DNA of 64,000 nucleotides from Sphingopyxis sp. H053. GTDB lineage: Bacteria; Pseudomonadota; Alphaproteobacteria; Sphingomonadales; Sphingomonadaceae. Of the stretch, positions 16,287 to 24,914 are shown piece after piece. Position numbers and translations under genes: made by a program. The stretch is taken from assembly GCF_001468225.1 (NCBI RefSeq), contig NZ_LNRU01000004.1, positions 248,001-312,000 on the forward strand. The letters run 5' to 3'. The notes under the pieces were generated by a model. That model was given only the letters and a program-made list of their open reading frames with translations. It did no database searches and was not told the DNA's origin. The stretch's first letter is position 1. Every line of letters begins with the position of its first letter.

Positions 16287-17239
16287 CACCGCGCCTGCCT
16301 TTCGGCCGACTTGCGCAGCATCTCGTCCTTCAGCGCCGGGGTGACTTGCGCCATTTTTCGCGTGGCGGGCTCGAAATGCCCGGCGGGAACATGGCCGACA
16401 TAACCATCGACCCGCGCGCCGCCATAGCCGCGGATCATCTCGGGCGTGATGCCTGGGGTGCGGTCGATTGTCTCGAAAGCATCGCGCAGCCGGGCGCGCA
16501 GCGCGGGCGCGAGGCGCATATTCGCGATCAGCGGCGGGTAGGGAATCGGCTCGCTGCGCGCGATCACGCGGAGGTCGCGCGCGCCGGGGACGTTTGCGCG
16601 CACCGCCTTGTCATAGCTGTCGAACGAGAGCGCGGCGGCGTCGACCTCGCCGTTGATCAGCGCGGCGAGGCTGTTGGCGTGGGTGCCCGTCATGCGCACC
16701 GCTGACAGGTCGCGGACCGGGTCGATCCCGGCGTCGAGGAACATCGCGACGGGGAAGATGAAAGCCGAGGTCGAATTGACGTCGCCGAACGCCACGCGCC
16801 GGCCGCGAAGGTCGGCGATCGACCGGACCGGCGAGTCGGCGCGGACGAATAGCCCCGAATAATAGACCGAGCGCCCCGACTTGACCGCGACCGCGAGCAA
16901 TTCGGCGCAGTCGCGCTTTTGCGCCTGCAGATAGGTGACCGATCCGACAAAGGCGATATCGGCGGCATTGTTGCACATCGCCTCAATGACCCCGCCATAG
17001 GATTGCGCGACCTTGAGGTCGAAACGCAGCGCGGTGCTGCGCGCGACCGCGTCGAAGATCGGCCGATAGTCGGCGAGCGTGCCGCTTTCGGTCCCGCCAT
17101 CGGCGGGGATCAGCAGCACGCGGAGCGGCGGCTGGGCCGAACGCGGGGAGGCCGATCGCGGCGACAGGGCCAGCCAGGCCGTGCCGGCGACGCATAGCGC
17201 CGCCAGCAGGCCCGCAATCATCCACCGCCGCATACACAA
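16286..17239 (-). CDS. phnD: Phosphate/phosphonate-binding ABC transporter protein (PhnD)
   Basis: A 317-residue periplasmic binding protein with an N-terminal signal or anchor helix (residues 4-26). The PhnD/PtxB core shows LADYRPIFDAVAR, the ligand-site run AFVGSVTYL, SGLFVRADSP and FGDVNSTSAFIFP. The serine-threonine run is where this family binds the phosphorus oxyanion. It is the first gene of the transporter operon phnD-phnC-phnE, which continues towards the phospholipase C gene. Confidence 0.9.
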   Translation of the reverse strand: MCMRRWMIAGLLAALCVAGTAWLALSPRSASPRSAQPPLRVLLIPADGGTESGTLADYRPIFDAVARSTALRFDLKVAQSYGGVIEAMCNNAADIAFVGSVTYLQAQKRDCAELLAVAVKSGRSVYYSGLFVRADSPVRSIADLRGRRVAFGDVNSTSAFIFPVAMFLDAGIDPVRDLSAVRMTGTHANSLAALINGEVDAAALSFDSYDKAVRANVPGARDLRVIARSEPIPYPPLIANMRLAPALRARLRDAFETIDRTPGITPEMIRGYGGARVDGYVGHVPAGHFEPATRKMAQVTPALKDEMLRKSAERQAR

Positions 17240-17320
17240 TCTCCGTCGACCCGAAAAACGAGCGGCGATTACGACGGGGCTGTGACAGCGGCATGAACCG
17301 GGCTCTCCGAACCGGCTCGA

Positions 17321-19504
17321 TCAGAATATCGTCGAGAAGGAGACATAGACCGCGCGCGGCTTGCCCTCGAACTCATAGCCATAGAAATATTCGGGGCTGT
17401 TGAGCGCAATCTCGCCGCGGATAAACGCCGAGCTGTAGCGCATGTTGCCGTAGCCGTAGCGTTCGGCATATTCCTTGTCGAAGATGTTGACGACGCGCAG
17501 CTGGATCTGGTGCTGGCGCTCGTCCCCCAGACGGTATCCGATCGATCCGTTGAGCAGGAAATAATTGCCGAAATTGTGGCGCAGCGAATTGTTGACGCCG
17601 CCCGTCGCATATTCGGGACCCTGATAGCGCGGGAACAGCGTGACGGAGAAGCGGTCGTCGGGGCTGGTCCAGCGGACGTTGCCGCCGATCATATATTCGG
17701 GGGTCTCGTTGATCTGCAGCTTGCTGCCGTCGAGGCGCGCCTTCTGCTTGGTGTAGTTGACGTTGAACGAAAAGCCCTTGCCGACGCGGACGTCGAGCTC
17801 GGCCGTGAGGCCGCGGATCTCGGTGATGCGGTCGTTGTTAAAATAGGTGTTGGGGGTGAGCCCCGACGTCGTCTGGATGCGGTTGGTGACATCGGTGCGG
17901 AACGCGCCGACCTCGGCATTCACCTCAACATTGCCGAAGCTCTGCGAAAAGCCGACGCCGCCGTTATAGGTTTCGGTTTCCTCGGTCTTGAGGTCGGGGT
18001 TGCCGACCAGCGTCGGGCTCTGGGCGAACAGTTCGTTGGTGCGCGGCAGGCTGTATGAGGTGCCGCCGTTGCCGCGGATATAGAAAGCGCCGATCGGCTG
18101 GCGGAAACCGAATTTCCAGATCGTGCGCGACCCGAAGCTGTCGGCGAAGTCGGTGCGTAGCGCGAGCGACAATTTGGTGTCGGGGCTGAACGGGATCACC
18201 GGACGGAAATCGGCATAGACGCCGGTGATCGTGTTCGCCTTGTTCGAGATCGGGAAGACGGGGTCCGAGTCATTCTTGTACGACACGACCTGCACGCCCG
18301 CGACGACTTCGACGATGTTGGGGAGCGACAGCGTGTTGCGGACGTTGAGCCCCATTTCGCGGAAACCGCCGACCTTCGAATCCTTGCCGAAGCCCTTGTT
18401 CGGGAAGGGGATCGACTTGCCCGTCGCATCGCCGAAACGGATCAGCTTGCCCGTCGTCGGGTCGGTGCAGCCGGCGGGCGTCTTGCAGATTTCGGCGAAG
18501 GTCTCGGTGTTGTTGAGCCGCGGGTTGCTCCAGTAGCCCGCGATTTCGGTGTAGAAATTGTCCGACCAGCGGCGGTCGAGCGAGAAATCGACGATCGGAT
18601 AGCGGACGCGGTTGGGCGAAAAGGTTTCGGCGTCGGGGAAAGGGTCGTGGAATTCGATCTGCGTATATTGGCCGTTGACCCGGAACTCGCTCTTGTCGTC
18701 GACCTTCCACAGATATTTGACGCCGATGTTGCTGCGGTTGAGCGGATAGTCCTGGATGCCGCCGGCCTTCGCGACATTGTCGACATAGGATTCGGGGGCG
18801 AAGATGCGCGGGCCGTCGGTCTGGATGCTGCCGCCATAGACCATCAGGCTGTGGCGCCCCTCGGGATCGATCGGGAAGCGCGCGTTGCCCCAGATTTCGC
18901 GCGTGTTGAACGCGCCGTACTGCGCGCCAAGCTCGAACTTGCTGGTGCCGTCGGGGCGCTTGGTGACGAGGCTGATCACGCCGATGCCGCCGTTGCTGCC
19001 GAAAAAGAGGCTGTTGCCGCCGCGGAACACCTCGGCGCGCTCGATCATGTGCGGGTCGATCGTCGTCGAGCCCCAGATATCCTCGAGCGCGGGGCCGCGA
19101 TCGTAGAGCGGTACGCCGTCGAGCACGACGAGCGTGTCGCGGTCGCTGCCGCCGTCGAGGCGGATCGTATATTCGCCCTCGTCGGGCGAATAGCCGATGT
19201 TGGCGCCCTTGATCAGGAACTGCGCGATTTCGGCGAAGTTGGTCGCGCCCGTTGCGGCGATTTCTTCGGAGGTCACGATCTGCACGGCGTTGCCATATTC
19301 GACCGCCGCGGCGGCGAGCGGCGTCGCCTCGACTGCCGCGGTGCCGTTGACGATGATCTCGTCGCCCGCGTCCGAACCGGCATCGGCGCTGTCGGCGGTC
19401 GCCTCATCGACGGCGGCGAAGGCGACCGACGGCAGCGCGCTCGCCGACAGCATCAGACCAAAAACCATGGCCGCACGAAATTTGGTAGCCTTGTGCACAA
19501 TCAT
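17321..19504 (-). CDS. TonB-dependent outer-membrane receptor
   Basis: A 727-residue receptor with a signal peptide ending SVAFAAVDE (about residue 30), a TonB-box-like EIIVNG, a plug domain (GATNFAEIAQFLI..., VLDGVPLYDRG, ERAEVFRGGNSLFFGSNGGIGVI) and a 22-stranded barrel closing in the final Phe (FSTIF). The plug motifs are of the small-substrate, vitamin-B12/BtuB-like group. It precedes phnDCE and the phospholipase gene on the same strand, so it may bring the substrate of that transporter across the outer membrane. A 21-bp inverted repeat lies 117 bases upstream of its start, towards the RpiR gene. Confidence 0.92.
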   Translation of the reverse strand: MIVHKATKFRAAMVFGLMLSASALPSVAFAAVDEATADSADAGSDAGDEIIVNGTAAVEATPLAAAAVEYGNAVQIVTSEEIAATGATNFAEIAQFLIKGANIGYSPDEGEYTIRLDGGSDRDTLVVLDGVPLYDRGPALEDIWGSTTIDPHMIERAEVFRGGNSLFFGSNGGIGVISLVTKRPDGTSKFELGAQYGAFNTREIWGNARFPIDPEGRHSLMVYGGSIQTDGPRIFAPESYVDNVAKAGGIQDYPLNRSNIGVKYLWKVDDKSEFRVNGQYTQIEFHDPFPDAETFSPNRVRYPIVDFSLDRRWSDNFYTEIAGYWSNPRLNNTETFAEICKTPAGCTDPTTGKLIRFGDATGKSIPFPNKGFGKDSKVGGFREMGLNVRNTLSLPNIVEVVAGVQVVSYKNDSDPVFPISNKANTITGVYADFRPVIPFSPDTKLSLALRTDFADSFGSRTIWKFGFRQPIGAFYIRGNGGTSYSLPRTNELFAQSPTLVGNPDLKTEETETYNGGVGFSQSFGNVEVNAEVGAFRTDVTNRIQTTSGLTPNTYFNNDRITEIRGLTAELDVRVGKGFSFNVNYTKQKARLDGSKLQINETPEYMIGGNVRWTSPDDRFSVTLFPRYQGPEYATGGVNNSLRHNFGNYFLLNGSIGYRLGDERQHQIQLRVVNIFDKEYAERYGYGNMRYSSAFIRGEIALNSPEYFYGYEFEGKPRAVYVSFSTIF

Positions 19505-19620
19505 GCCCCTTTTGAAGAATCGCGATCACATTCGGTGGGGCAGGGGTGGCCGTGTTCACGACTCGATGCTGCGCCGCACCAATGTGCGAGGCATCCGCTA
19601 GGGGCGGCGTGTGACAGTTG

Positions 19621-19670
19621 AGTGAAATTTGCTCAATTTTAGATTTATATAAAAATGAGCAAATTGCACT
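19621..19670. promoter_or_regulatory. 21-bp inverted repeat, likely operator of the RpiR regulator
   Basis: AGTGAAATTTGCTCAATTTTA (19621-19641, read here as two halves AGTGAAATTTGC and TCAATTTTA) mirrors 19650-19670 with 19 of 21 bases matching, around an eight-base AT spacer. It sits in the 245-base gap between the leftward receptor and the rightward RpiR gene, so one protein bound here could control both. RpiR-family regulators act as dimers or tetramers on such dyads; the assignment to this RpiR protein is inference. Confidence 0.65.
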
Positions 19671-19749
19671 TTCGGAATGTTGCGATCTCGGCTAACCTTC
19701 TCTGTCCCGCGGGGGCGGACATTCGGATTCTGACGGAGAATTGCGTAAG

Positions 19750-20643
19750 ATGAATGACACGGGCGGGGCGTCGAAAGCGGCGGGGGACGATCGGGCGCCG
19801 ATCGAAAATGCGCTCGAACGAATGAGAATGGCTCATGGCACTATGGCGCGGGGTGCGCGGCGCATCGCCGACCATATCCTGGCGCAGCCCGAAGAGATCG
19901 TCCGCATGTCGATCACCGAACTCGCCGAAGCCGTCGGGGTGAGCGAGGGCAGCGTCGTCAATTTCTGCCGCGGCATCGGCTTGTCGGGGTTCCAGCATCT
20001 GAAGCTCAGCCTCGCGCGCGAAGTGGTCCAGCCGGTGCAGTTCATCCACGAGGATGTCGGGCGCGACGACGATATGGATACCATCTGCCGCAAGGTCTTT
20101 CATTCGGGAATCCAGGCGCTGCGCGACTCGCTCTCGGTGCTCGATCCCCAGGCGCTCTCGCGCGCGGTGGGTGCGATCCGGACCGCGAAGCGCGTCGAAA
20201 TCTATGGCATCGGCTCGTCGGCGCCGATCGCCGAGGACACGCATTACCGGATGCTGCGCATCGGACTCGACGCGCGCGTGGTCACCGACAGCCATATCCA
20301 GGCGATCAGCGCCTCACGCTGCGATCCCGACGTCGCGGTGCTGACGATTTCGCACAGCGGCGCGACGCATGAGACCGTGGCGGCGACACGGCTGGCGAAG
20401 GAGGCGGGCGCGCGGACGATCGTCATCACCAACTTCGCGCGCTCGCCGATCCAGGCCTATGCCGATGTAGTGCTCTTCACCATGGCGCGCGAAACGCGCT
20501 TTCGCACCGAGGCGATGACGAGCCGGATCGCCCAGCTTTGCGTCGTCGACGCGCTGATCGCGGCGCTCGCGCTCGGCGATTATGATCATTCGATCGACAC
20601 GCTGCGCCAGACCTTCGAGGTGCTTTCGATCAAGCGTTTCTGA
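19750..20643 (+). CDS. MurR/RpiR-family transcriptional regulator
   Basis: A 297-residue regulator. Residues 15-90 hold the RpiR helix-turn-helix (ITELAEAVGVSEGSVVNFCRGIGLSGF). Residues 125-255 hold the SIS domain that binds phosphosugars in known members (VEIYGIGSSA, VAVLTISHSGATHETV). ATG 19750 is chosen; a TTG nine bases earlier is in frame. It is divergent from one TonB receptor and upstream of another, inside a cluster for phosphorus and sulfur esters. The effector could be a sugar phosphate or another small anion, which cannot be told from sequence. A good terminator follows. Confidence 0.9.
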   Translation: MNDTGGASKAAGDDRAPIENALERMRMAHGTMARGARRIADHILAQPEEIVRMSITELAEAVGVSEGSVVNFCRGIGLSGFQHLKLSLAREVVQPVQFIHEDVGRDDDMDTICRKVFHSGIQALRDSLSVLDPQALSRAVGAIRTAKRVEIYGIGSSAPIAEDTHYRMLRIGLDARVVTDSHIQAISASRCDPDVAVLTISHSGATHETVAATRLAKEAGARTIVITNFARSPIQAYADVVLFTMARETRFRTEAMTSRIAQLCVVDALIAALALGDYDHSIDTLRQTFEVLSIKRF

Positions 20644-20675
20644 CCGGTCGGCGCGATCACCTCACGGAATTTATC

Positions 20676-20707
20676 ATCGGCGGATAAGCCTCGGCTTGTC
20701 CGCCGAT
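20676..20707 (+). terminator. Intrinsic terminator of the RpiR gene
   Basis: ATCGGCGGATAAGCC pairs with GGCTTGTCCGCCGAT (one wobble) around a two-base centre, followed by AGATTTTCTT. It begins 33 bases after the rpiR stop. Confidence 0.8.
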
Positions 20708-20931
20708 AGATTTTCTTCGTCGGAAAAAGCGGCCTCCGGCGTTGACGAATCTAAAATCAATCGATTAAGTTGACATTGTCATTCGGGACTGGTCGAGACG
20801 AATGACGGGCTCTCCCCCTCGACCCGCGGCTTTTGACCGGGAAGCAGCTTGCTCCGCGTTACCAACGGCTAAAGCGCGTGATGCTCGGGCGACATCGCCA
20901 GGCATTGCGTTCCCCCAGAAGGGGTATTGCG

Positions 20932-20958
20932 ATGCGTATGTGTAACAGCATCAATTAA
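20932..20958 (+). CDS. Possible 8-residue leader peptide
   Basis: ATG 20932 opens MRMCNSIN followed by TAA. A good ribosome binding site (AGAAGGGG) ends seven bases before the ATG, and its GGGG can pair with the CCCC just upstream (loop CAGAA). A short peptide with a cysteine and two methionines ahead of an organosulfur uptake gene resembles attenuation leaders that sense sulfur amino acids. This is inference from position and composition, and chance is possible. Confidence 0.3.
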   Translation: MRMCNSIN

Positions 20959-21101
20959 ATCATCGCCGCGGCTTACCCGGGGTAGCGGACCGACCGCGCC
21001 CCGCTTCGTCTCGCGGCCTCCCATCATCTCCAGCCGCGCCTCCTCTCGCGAGACGTTGCGGCTTGACGTCCGGCACCCGAGCGCCGGCGCGGGGGAAAAT
21101 C

Positions 21102-21281
21102 ATGCCTTTGCTGACCCAATCCGACCTGTCGGATCTGGCTCGCTATCCTGCGTCCCTGCGCAGCGCCGCCCGGGCGCTGTGGGGGGCGGAGCTGGCGGCT
21201 GCCCGATCCGGCGCGGCGCACCGCGCCACCATCCATCACATCAAAAAGGGGGCGGGATCACCGCCCGGGGACCCAATATAA
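21102..21281 (+). CDS. Small ORF overlapping the TonB receptor start
   Basis: A 59-residue ORF from ATG 21102 (MPLLTQSDLSDLARYP...), preceded by GGGGGA. Its TAA stop overlaps the receptor ATG as TAATG, the layout used for translational coupling. The product is basic and alanine-rich with an amphipathic middle and matches no family I know. It may be a regulatory leader peptide or a small cytoplasmic protein. Confidence 0.4.
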   Translation: MPLLTQSDLSDLARYPASLRSAARALWGAELAAARSGAAHRATIHHIKKGAGSPPGDPI

Positions 21282-23719
21282 TGAACCGTTTCTCTCCCGA
21301 TCATCGTTTGAAGTTTCTGCTCGGTGCGGCGCTGTTGATGCCTGCCGCACCGGCCTTTGCCGCCGAAACCGAAACAACCTCTGCCGACGGCGCCGAAGTC
21401 GACGGAGAAGCCGCCGGCGCTGCGGTGGCGGCCGCGTCTGCCGCCTCGTACGACGGCGCTGAGATCATCGTGTCGGCGCGCCGCCGCGACGAAAGCGCGC
21501 AGGATGTCCCGATCGCATTGTCGGTCGTCGGCGCGTCGCAGCTCGAGGCGACGGGCAACTACTCGTTGACGCAGATCCAGCAGATCGTGCCGAGCCTGCA
21601 AGTGTTCAGCTTCAACCCGCGTAACACCAATATCAACATCCGCGGGCTCGGCAGCAATGTCGCGCTGACCAACGACGGGCTCGAGAATGGCGTCGGCTTC
21701 TATGTCGACAATGTCTATTATGGGCGGGTCGGCCAGTCGCAGTTCGACCTGGTCGATTTGCAGCAGATCGAGGTGCTGCGCGGGCCGCAGGGGACTTTGT
21801 TCGGCAAGAACACCACATCGGGCGCGATCAACATCAGCTCGCGCAAGCCGAGCTTCGACCCCGAATTTTCGGGCGAGGCGAGCGTCGGCGATTACGGCTA
21901 TTACCAGCTGCGCGGGTCGGCATCGGGGGCACTGATCGATGATCTGCTCGCGGTCCGCGTCAGCGGCTCGGTGACCGAGCGGCGCGGCTTCCTTTATAAC
22001 GACACCCAGAATGAGCGCGCGCAGGATTATTCGAACTGGAGCGTGCGCGGGCAGCTGCTGTTCACCCCCACCGCCGATCTCGAGGTCCGCATCATCGGTG
22101 ATTTTGCGCGCCAGAAACAGAACCACGTCCTCAACATCTTCGCCGACTATTTCGGCACCTATGAGAATGGCGCGGCGATCCCGAACAGCTTCGCCGAGCG
22201 CGCGGCGCGTTTCCCGGGTTACAGCTTCCCGACGATCGACCCCTTCGCGCGGCGCGGCGAGGCGAACAGCCATTATCAGTCGAACATGGACGGCTATGGC
22301 GTGTCGGGGCAGGTCGACTGGAACATCGGCGCGGCCAAGCTGACCTCGATCACCGCCTATCGCTGGTGGGACTGGAACCCCGCCAACGACGGCGATTCGA
22401 CCTCGCTCCCGGTGATCGTCAAGGCGCAGCAGGCGAACCGCCAGCGCCAGTTCAGCCAGGAACTTCGCCTCGCCTCGGACAGCGACGGGCCGATCGATTA
22501 TGTCGTGGGCGCCTATTATTTCTGGCAAGTCATCCGCGGCAAGGGCGCGAGCGCTTATGGCCCCGCCGCCGCGCTGTGGAACCGCCCCGCGACCTCGCCG
22601 ATCCCGCTGGCCGCGTGGGAAGCGGCGCTCAACGGCTTCGAGGCGAACTCGACCTCGGACCCGCGCACCAAAAGCTATGCGCTGTTCGGCCAGCTCGACT
22701 GGAAATTCACCGACCGGCTAACGCTCACCGCGGGGCTTCGTTACACGCACGAAAAGAAGAGCGGTTCGTTCACGCAGATCCATGTCGCGGGAACCGATCT
22801 CGCGACCCTCCCGGCCGGATTGGCGGCGCAGGCGGCGGCGCTCCGTGCGCAGTTCAACCCCGTCACCAGTTACTCGACGGGGTTCAAGGACAACAGCGTG
22901 TCGGGGCTCGCGACCTTGTCGTGGCAGTTCGCGGACGACGCACTCGCCTATGCGACATACTCGCGCGGCAACAAGTCGGGCGGCCTCAACCTCACCAACC
23001 TTCCCGCCGGGATCGATCCCGATGTCGCGCCCGAAAACGTCGACAGCTACGAACTCGGGATCAAGTCCGAGTGGTTCGACAAGGCGGTGACACTCAACGT
23101 CGCGGGTTATTGGACCGAAATCAGCGATTATCAGACCGCAATCACCGAGCAGGTGCCGAACACGGTCAACGTCCGCCAATATATCGCGAATATTCCGGGG
23201 GTGCGCTCGCGGGGGGTCGAAGGCGACCTGAGCTTCGCGCCGAGCGAACGCGCCAGCTTCTATGCCTCGGTCGCTTACGCCGACACGACGTACAGCGATT
23301 ACCGCACCGCGCCGCAGGCGCCCGAGCGGCTCAATCAGGGGGGCATCCAGGACCTGACGGGCGAGCAGCTGCCCGGCGTTCCCAAGTTCACCTATACGCT
23401 CGGCGGCGACGTGTCGGCGCCGCTCGGCAATCTCGGCGGGCGCGACCTGTCACTATACGGCCACGCCGATTATTCGCACCGCTCGACCTTCAACACCTCG
23501 TCGAGTGACAGCCGTTATGCCGATGTTCCGGCGTACGGCATCGCCAATGCCCGCATCGGCATCCGCACCGACGACGGTCTGTTCGACCTGTCGATCTGGG
23601 CGCGCAACCTGTTCGACAAGGATTATTTCCAGACGCTGTCGGCGCAGAACACCGGCATCGTCACCTCGCTGATCGGCGAACCCCGCACGATCGGCGCGAC
23701 GCTGCGGACGAAGCTGTGA
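21281..23719 (+). CDS. TonB-dependent outer-membrane receptor
   Basis: An 812-residue receptor from ATG 21281. Its signal peptide ends PAFAAETET, a TonB box EIIVSARRR follows, then a plug of the FecA-like/pesticin class (DVPIALSVVGASQLEATGN, INIRGLG, EVLRGPQGTLFGKNTTSGAINI) and a barrel ending in the dipeptide KL. This class serves many sphingomonad substrates beyond iron, including plant and steroid-like compounds. It heads the run receptor, AtsK-like dioxygenase, arylsulfatase, second dioxygenase, flavoprotein, so sulfate esters are the likely cargo. The longer in-frame ORF from 20927 covers the leader and is not chosen. Confidence 0.92.
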   Translation: MNRFSPDHRLKFLLGAALLMPAAPAFAAETETTSADGAEVDGEAAGAAVAAASAASYDGAEIIVSARRRDESAQDVPIALSVVGASQLEATGNYSLTQIQQIVPSLQVFSFNPRNTNINIRGLGSNVALTNDGLENGVGFYVDNVYYGRVGQSQFDLVDLQQIEVLRGPQGTLFGKNTTSGAINISSRKPSFDPEFSGEASVGDYGYYQLRGSASGALIDDLLAVRVSGSVTERRGFLYNDTQNERAQDYSNWSVRGQLLFTPTADLEVRIIGDFARQKQNHVLNIFADYFGTYENGAAIPNSFAERAARFPGYSFPTIDPFARRGEANSHYQSNMDGYGVSGQVDWNIGAAKLTSITAYRWWDWNPANDGDSTSLPVIVKAQQANRQRQFSQELRLASDSDGPIDYVVGAYYFWQVIRGKGASAYGPAAALWNRPATSPIPLAAWEAALNGFEANSTSDPRTKSYALFGQLDWKFTDRLTLTAGLRYTHEKKSGSFTQIHVAGTDLATLPAGLAAQAAALRAQFNPVTSYSTGFKDNSVSGLATLSWQFADDALAYATYSRGNKSGGLNLTNLPAGIDPDVAPENVDSYELGIKSEWFDKAVTLNVAGYWTEISDYQTAITEQVPNTVNVRQYIANIPGVRSRGVEGDLSFAPSERASFYASVAYADTTYSDYRTAPQAPERLNQGGIQDLTGEQLPGVPKFTYTLGGDVSAPLGNLGGRDLSLYGHADYSHRSTFNTSSSDSRYADVPAYGIANARIGIRTDDGLFDLSIWARNLFDKDYFQTLSAQNTGIVTSLIGEPRTIGATLRTKL

Positions 23720-23830
23720 TGGCCATGTTCACCACACTCGCGCGTGAACCACGCGCCCACTCCATTCGACGACCGCCCGCAGAGGCTCTTGCCGGATACC
23801 CCCGCCGTCCAACCCCCAAAGGAGACTGAC

Positions 23831-24784
23831 ATGACGGACCTTCACAACAGCTATGCCAATGCGCGCGACAAGAATATCCCGCTCGAAATCACACCGGTGA
23901 CCGGCACGATCGGCGCCATTGTCCACGGTGTCGAGCTGTCGGGCGATCTGCCCGCGCCGGTGGTGCAGGCCATCCAGGCCGCGCTGGTGCGGCACAAGGT
24001 GCTCTTCTTCCGCGACCAGCAGCATCTGACCGATCAGGAGCATGAGGATTTCGCGGCGCTTCTCGGCGATCCGGTCGCGCATCCGACGGTGCCGGTTGCC
24101 GAAGGATCGCGCTACTTGCTCGAACTCGACAGCAAGGAAGGCTATGCGGCGTCGAGCTGGCACACCGACGTGACCTTTGTCGACGCCTATCCCAAGGCAT
24201 CGATCCTGCGCGCGCTGACCATCCCCGAAGCGGGCGGCGACACGCAGTGGGCGAATGGCGAAACCGCCTATGAGGGCTTGCCCGAGGTGCTGCGCCAGCT
24301 CGTGGGCAATCTGTGGGCGACGCACACCAACCTCTATGACTATGCGTCGATCCTGCAATCGGCGCCCGACGGCGAAAGCGCGGCGAAGCGGATCAAGGAG
24401 CATCGCAACGTCTTCGCCTCGACGGTGTACGAAACCGAGCATCCGGTCGTGCGCGTCCATCCGGTCAGCGGCCAGCGCAGCCTGTTGCTCGGCCATTTCG
24501 TCAAGCAGTTCGTCGGGCTGAACGCGGCCGACAGCGCGCGGCTGTTCCAGACGCTGCAGGATCATATCACCAAGCCCGAAAATGTCGTGCGCTGGCGCTG
24601 GCGCGAGGGCGACGTGGCGATCTGGGATAATCAGTCGACCCAGCACCGCGCGACCGCCGACTTCGGCCTGCAGCGCCGGACGCTCCGTCGCGCGACGATT
24701 TCGGGCGAGGTTCCGGTTGCGATCGACGGGCGCCGCAGCCGCACCGTCCGCAAGGAAAAGGCGGTTCAATACGAACCGGCGTAA
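23831..24784 (+). CDS. TauD/AtsK-like Fe(II)/2-oxoglutarate dioxygenase (probable alkylsulfatase)
   Basis: A 317-residue dioxygenase of the TauD family. The iron ligands are His111 and Asp113 (SSWHTDVTF) and His272 (STQHRA), and a 2-oxoglutarate arginine lies nearby (QRRTLRR). The runs AHPTVPV, YLLELDS, TFVDAYPKASILRA and DYASILQ closely recall AtsK, the alkylsulfatase that hydroxylates the carbon bearing the sulfate and frees sulfate plus an aldehyde. I favour that over taurine dioxygenase. AAAGGAGA precedes ATG 23831. It lies 111 bases after the receptor and ahead of the arylsulfatase. Confidence 0.88.
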   Translation: MTDLHNSYANARDKNIPLEITPVTGTIGAIVHGVELSGDLPAPVVQAIQAALVRHKVLFFRDQQHLTDQEHEDFAALLGDPVAHPTVPVAEGSRYLLELDSKEGYAASSWHTDVTFVDAYPKASILRALTIPEAGGDTQWANGETAYEGLPEVLRQLVGNLWATHTNLYDYASILQSAPDGESAAKRIKEHRNVFASTVYETEHPVVRVHPVSGQRSLLLGHFVKQFVGLNAADSARLFQTLQDHITKPENVVRWRWREGDVAIWDNQSTQHRATADFGLQRRTLRRATISGEVPVAIDGRRSRTVRKEKAVQYEPA

Positions 24785-24854
24785 CGAAATGGCGAAATCG
24801 GCCGGCGCCTGTGGTTCTCCTCTCCCTTCCTGTGACTGCGCCGGCCCTGTCTGC

Positions 24855-24887
24855 GGCGCGCCCCGGTTCCATTCGCCCGGGCGCGCC
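24855..24887 (+). terminator. Hairpin between dioxygenase and arylsulfatase genes
   Basis: GGCGCGCCC at 24855-24863 pairs with GGGCGCGCC at 24879-24887, followed shortly by CCTTTTACCTT. It may attenuate transcription inside the operon or protect the upstream message. Confidence 0.45.
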
Positions 24888-24914
24888 GACCTTTTACCTT
24901 CGAAAGACCACCCG

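Larger units (their letters stand above)
20644..21280 (+). other. Long leader region upstream of the second TonB receptor
   Basis: 637 bases between the RpiR stop and the receptor start. In order it holds the RpiR terminator, a TTGACA element at 20770-20775 near AATCTAAAAT (20748-20757), a run resembling the centre of the 19621 dyad, an 8-codon ORF at 20932, GC-rich potentially structured sequence, and a 59-codon ORF from 21102 that overlaps the receptor start. The length and layout suggest control after transcription has started. I recognise no known riboswitch consensus in it. Confidence 0.45.

Noticed and set aside
20927..21280. N-terminal extension of the TonB receptor
   Set aside because: The extension has no signal peptide and contains repetitive basic sequence. 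The receptor signal peptide begins at 21281.
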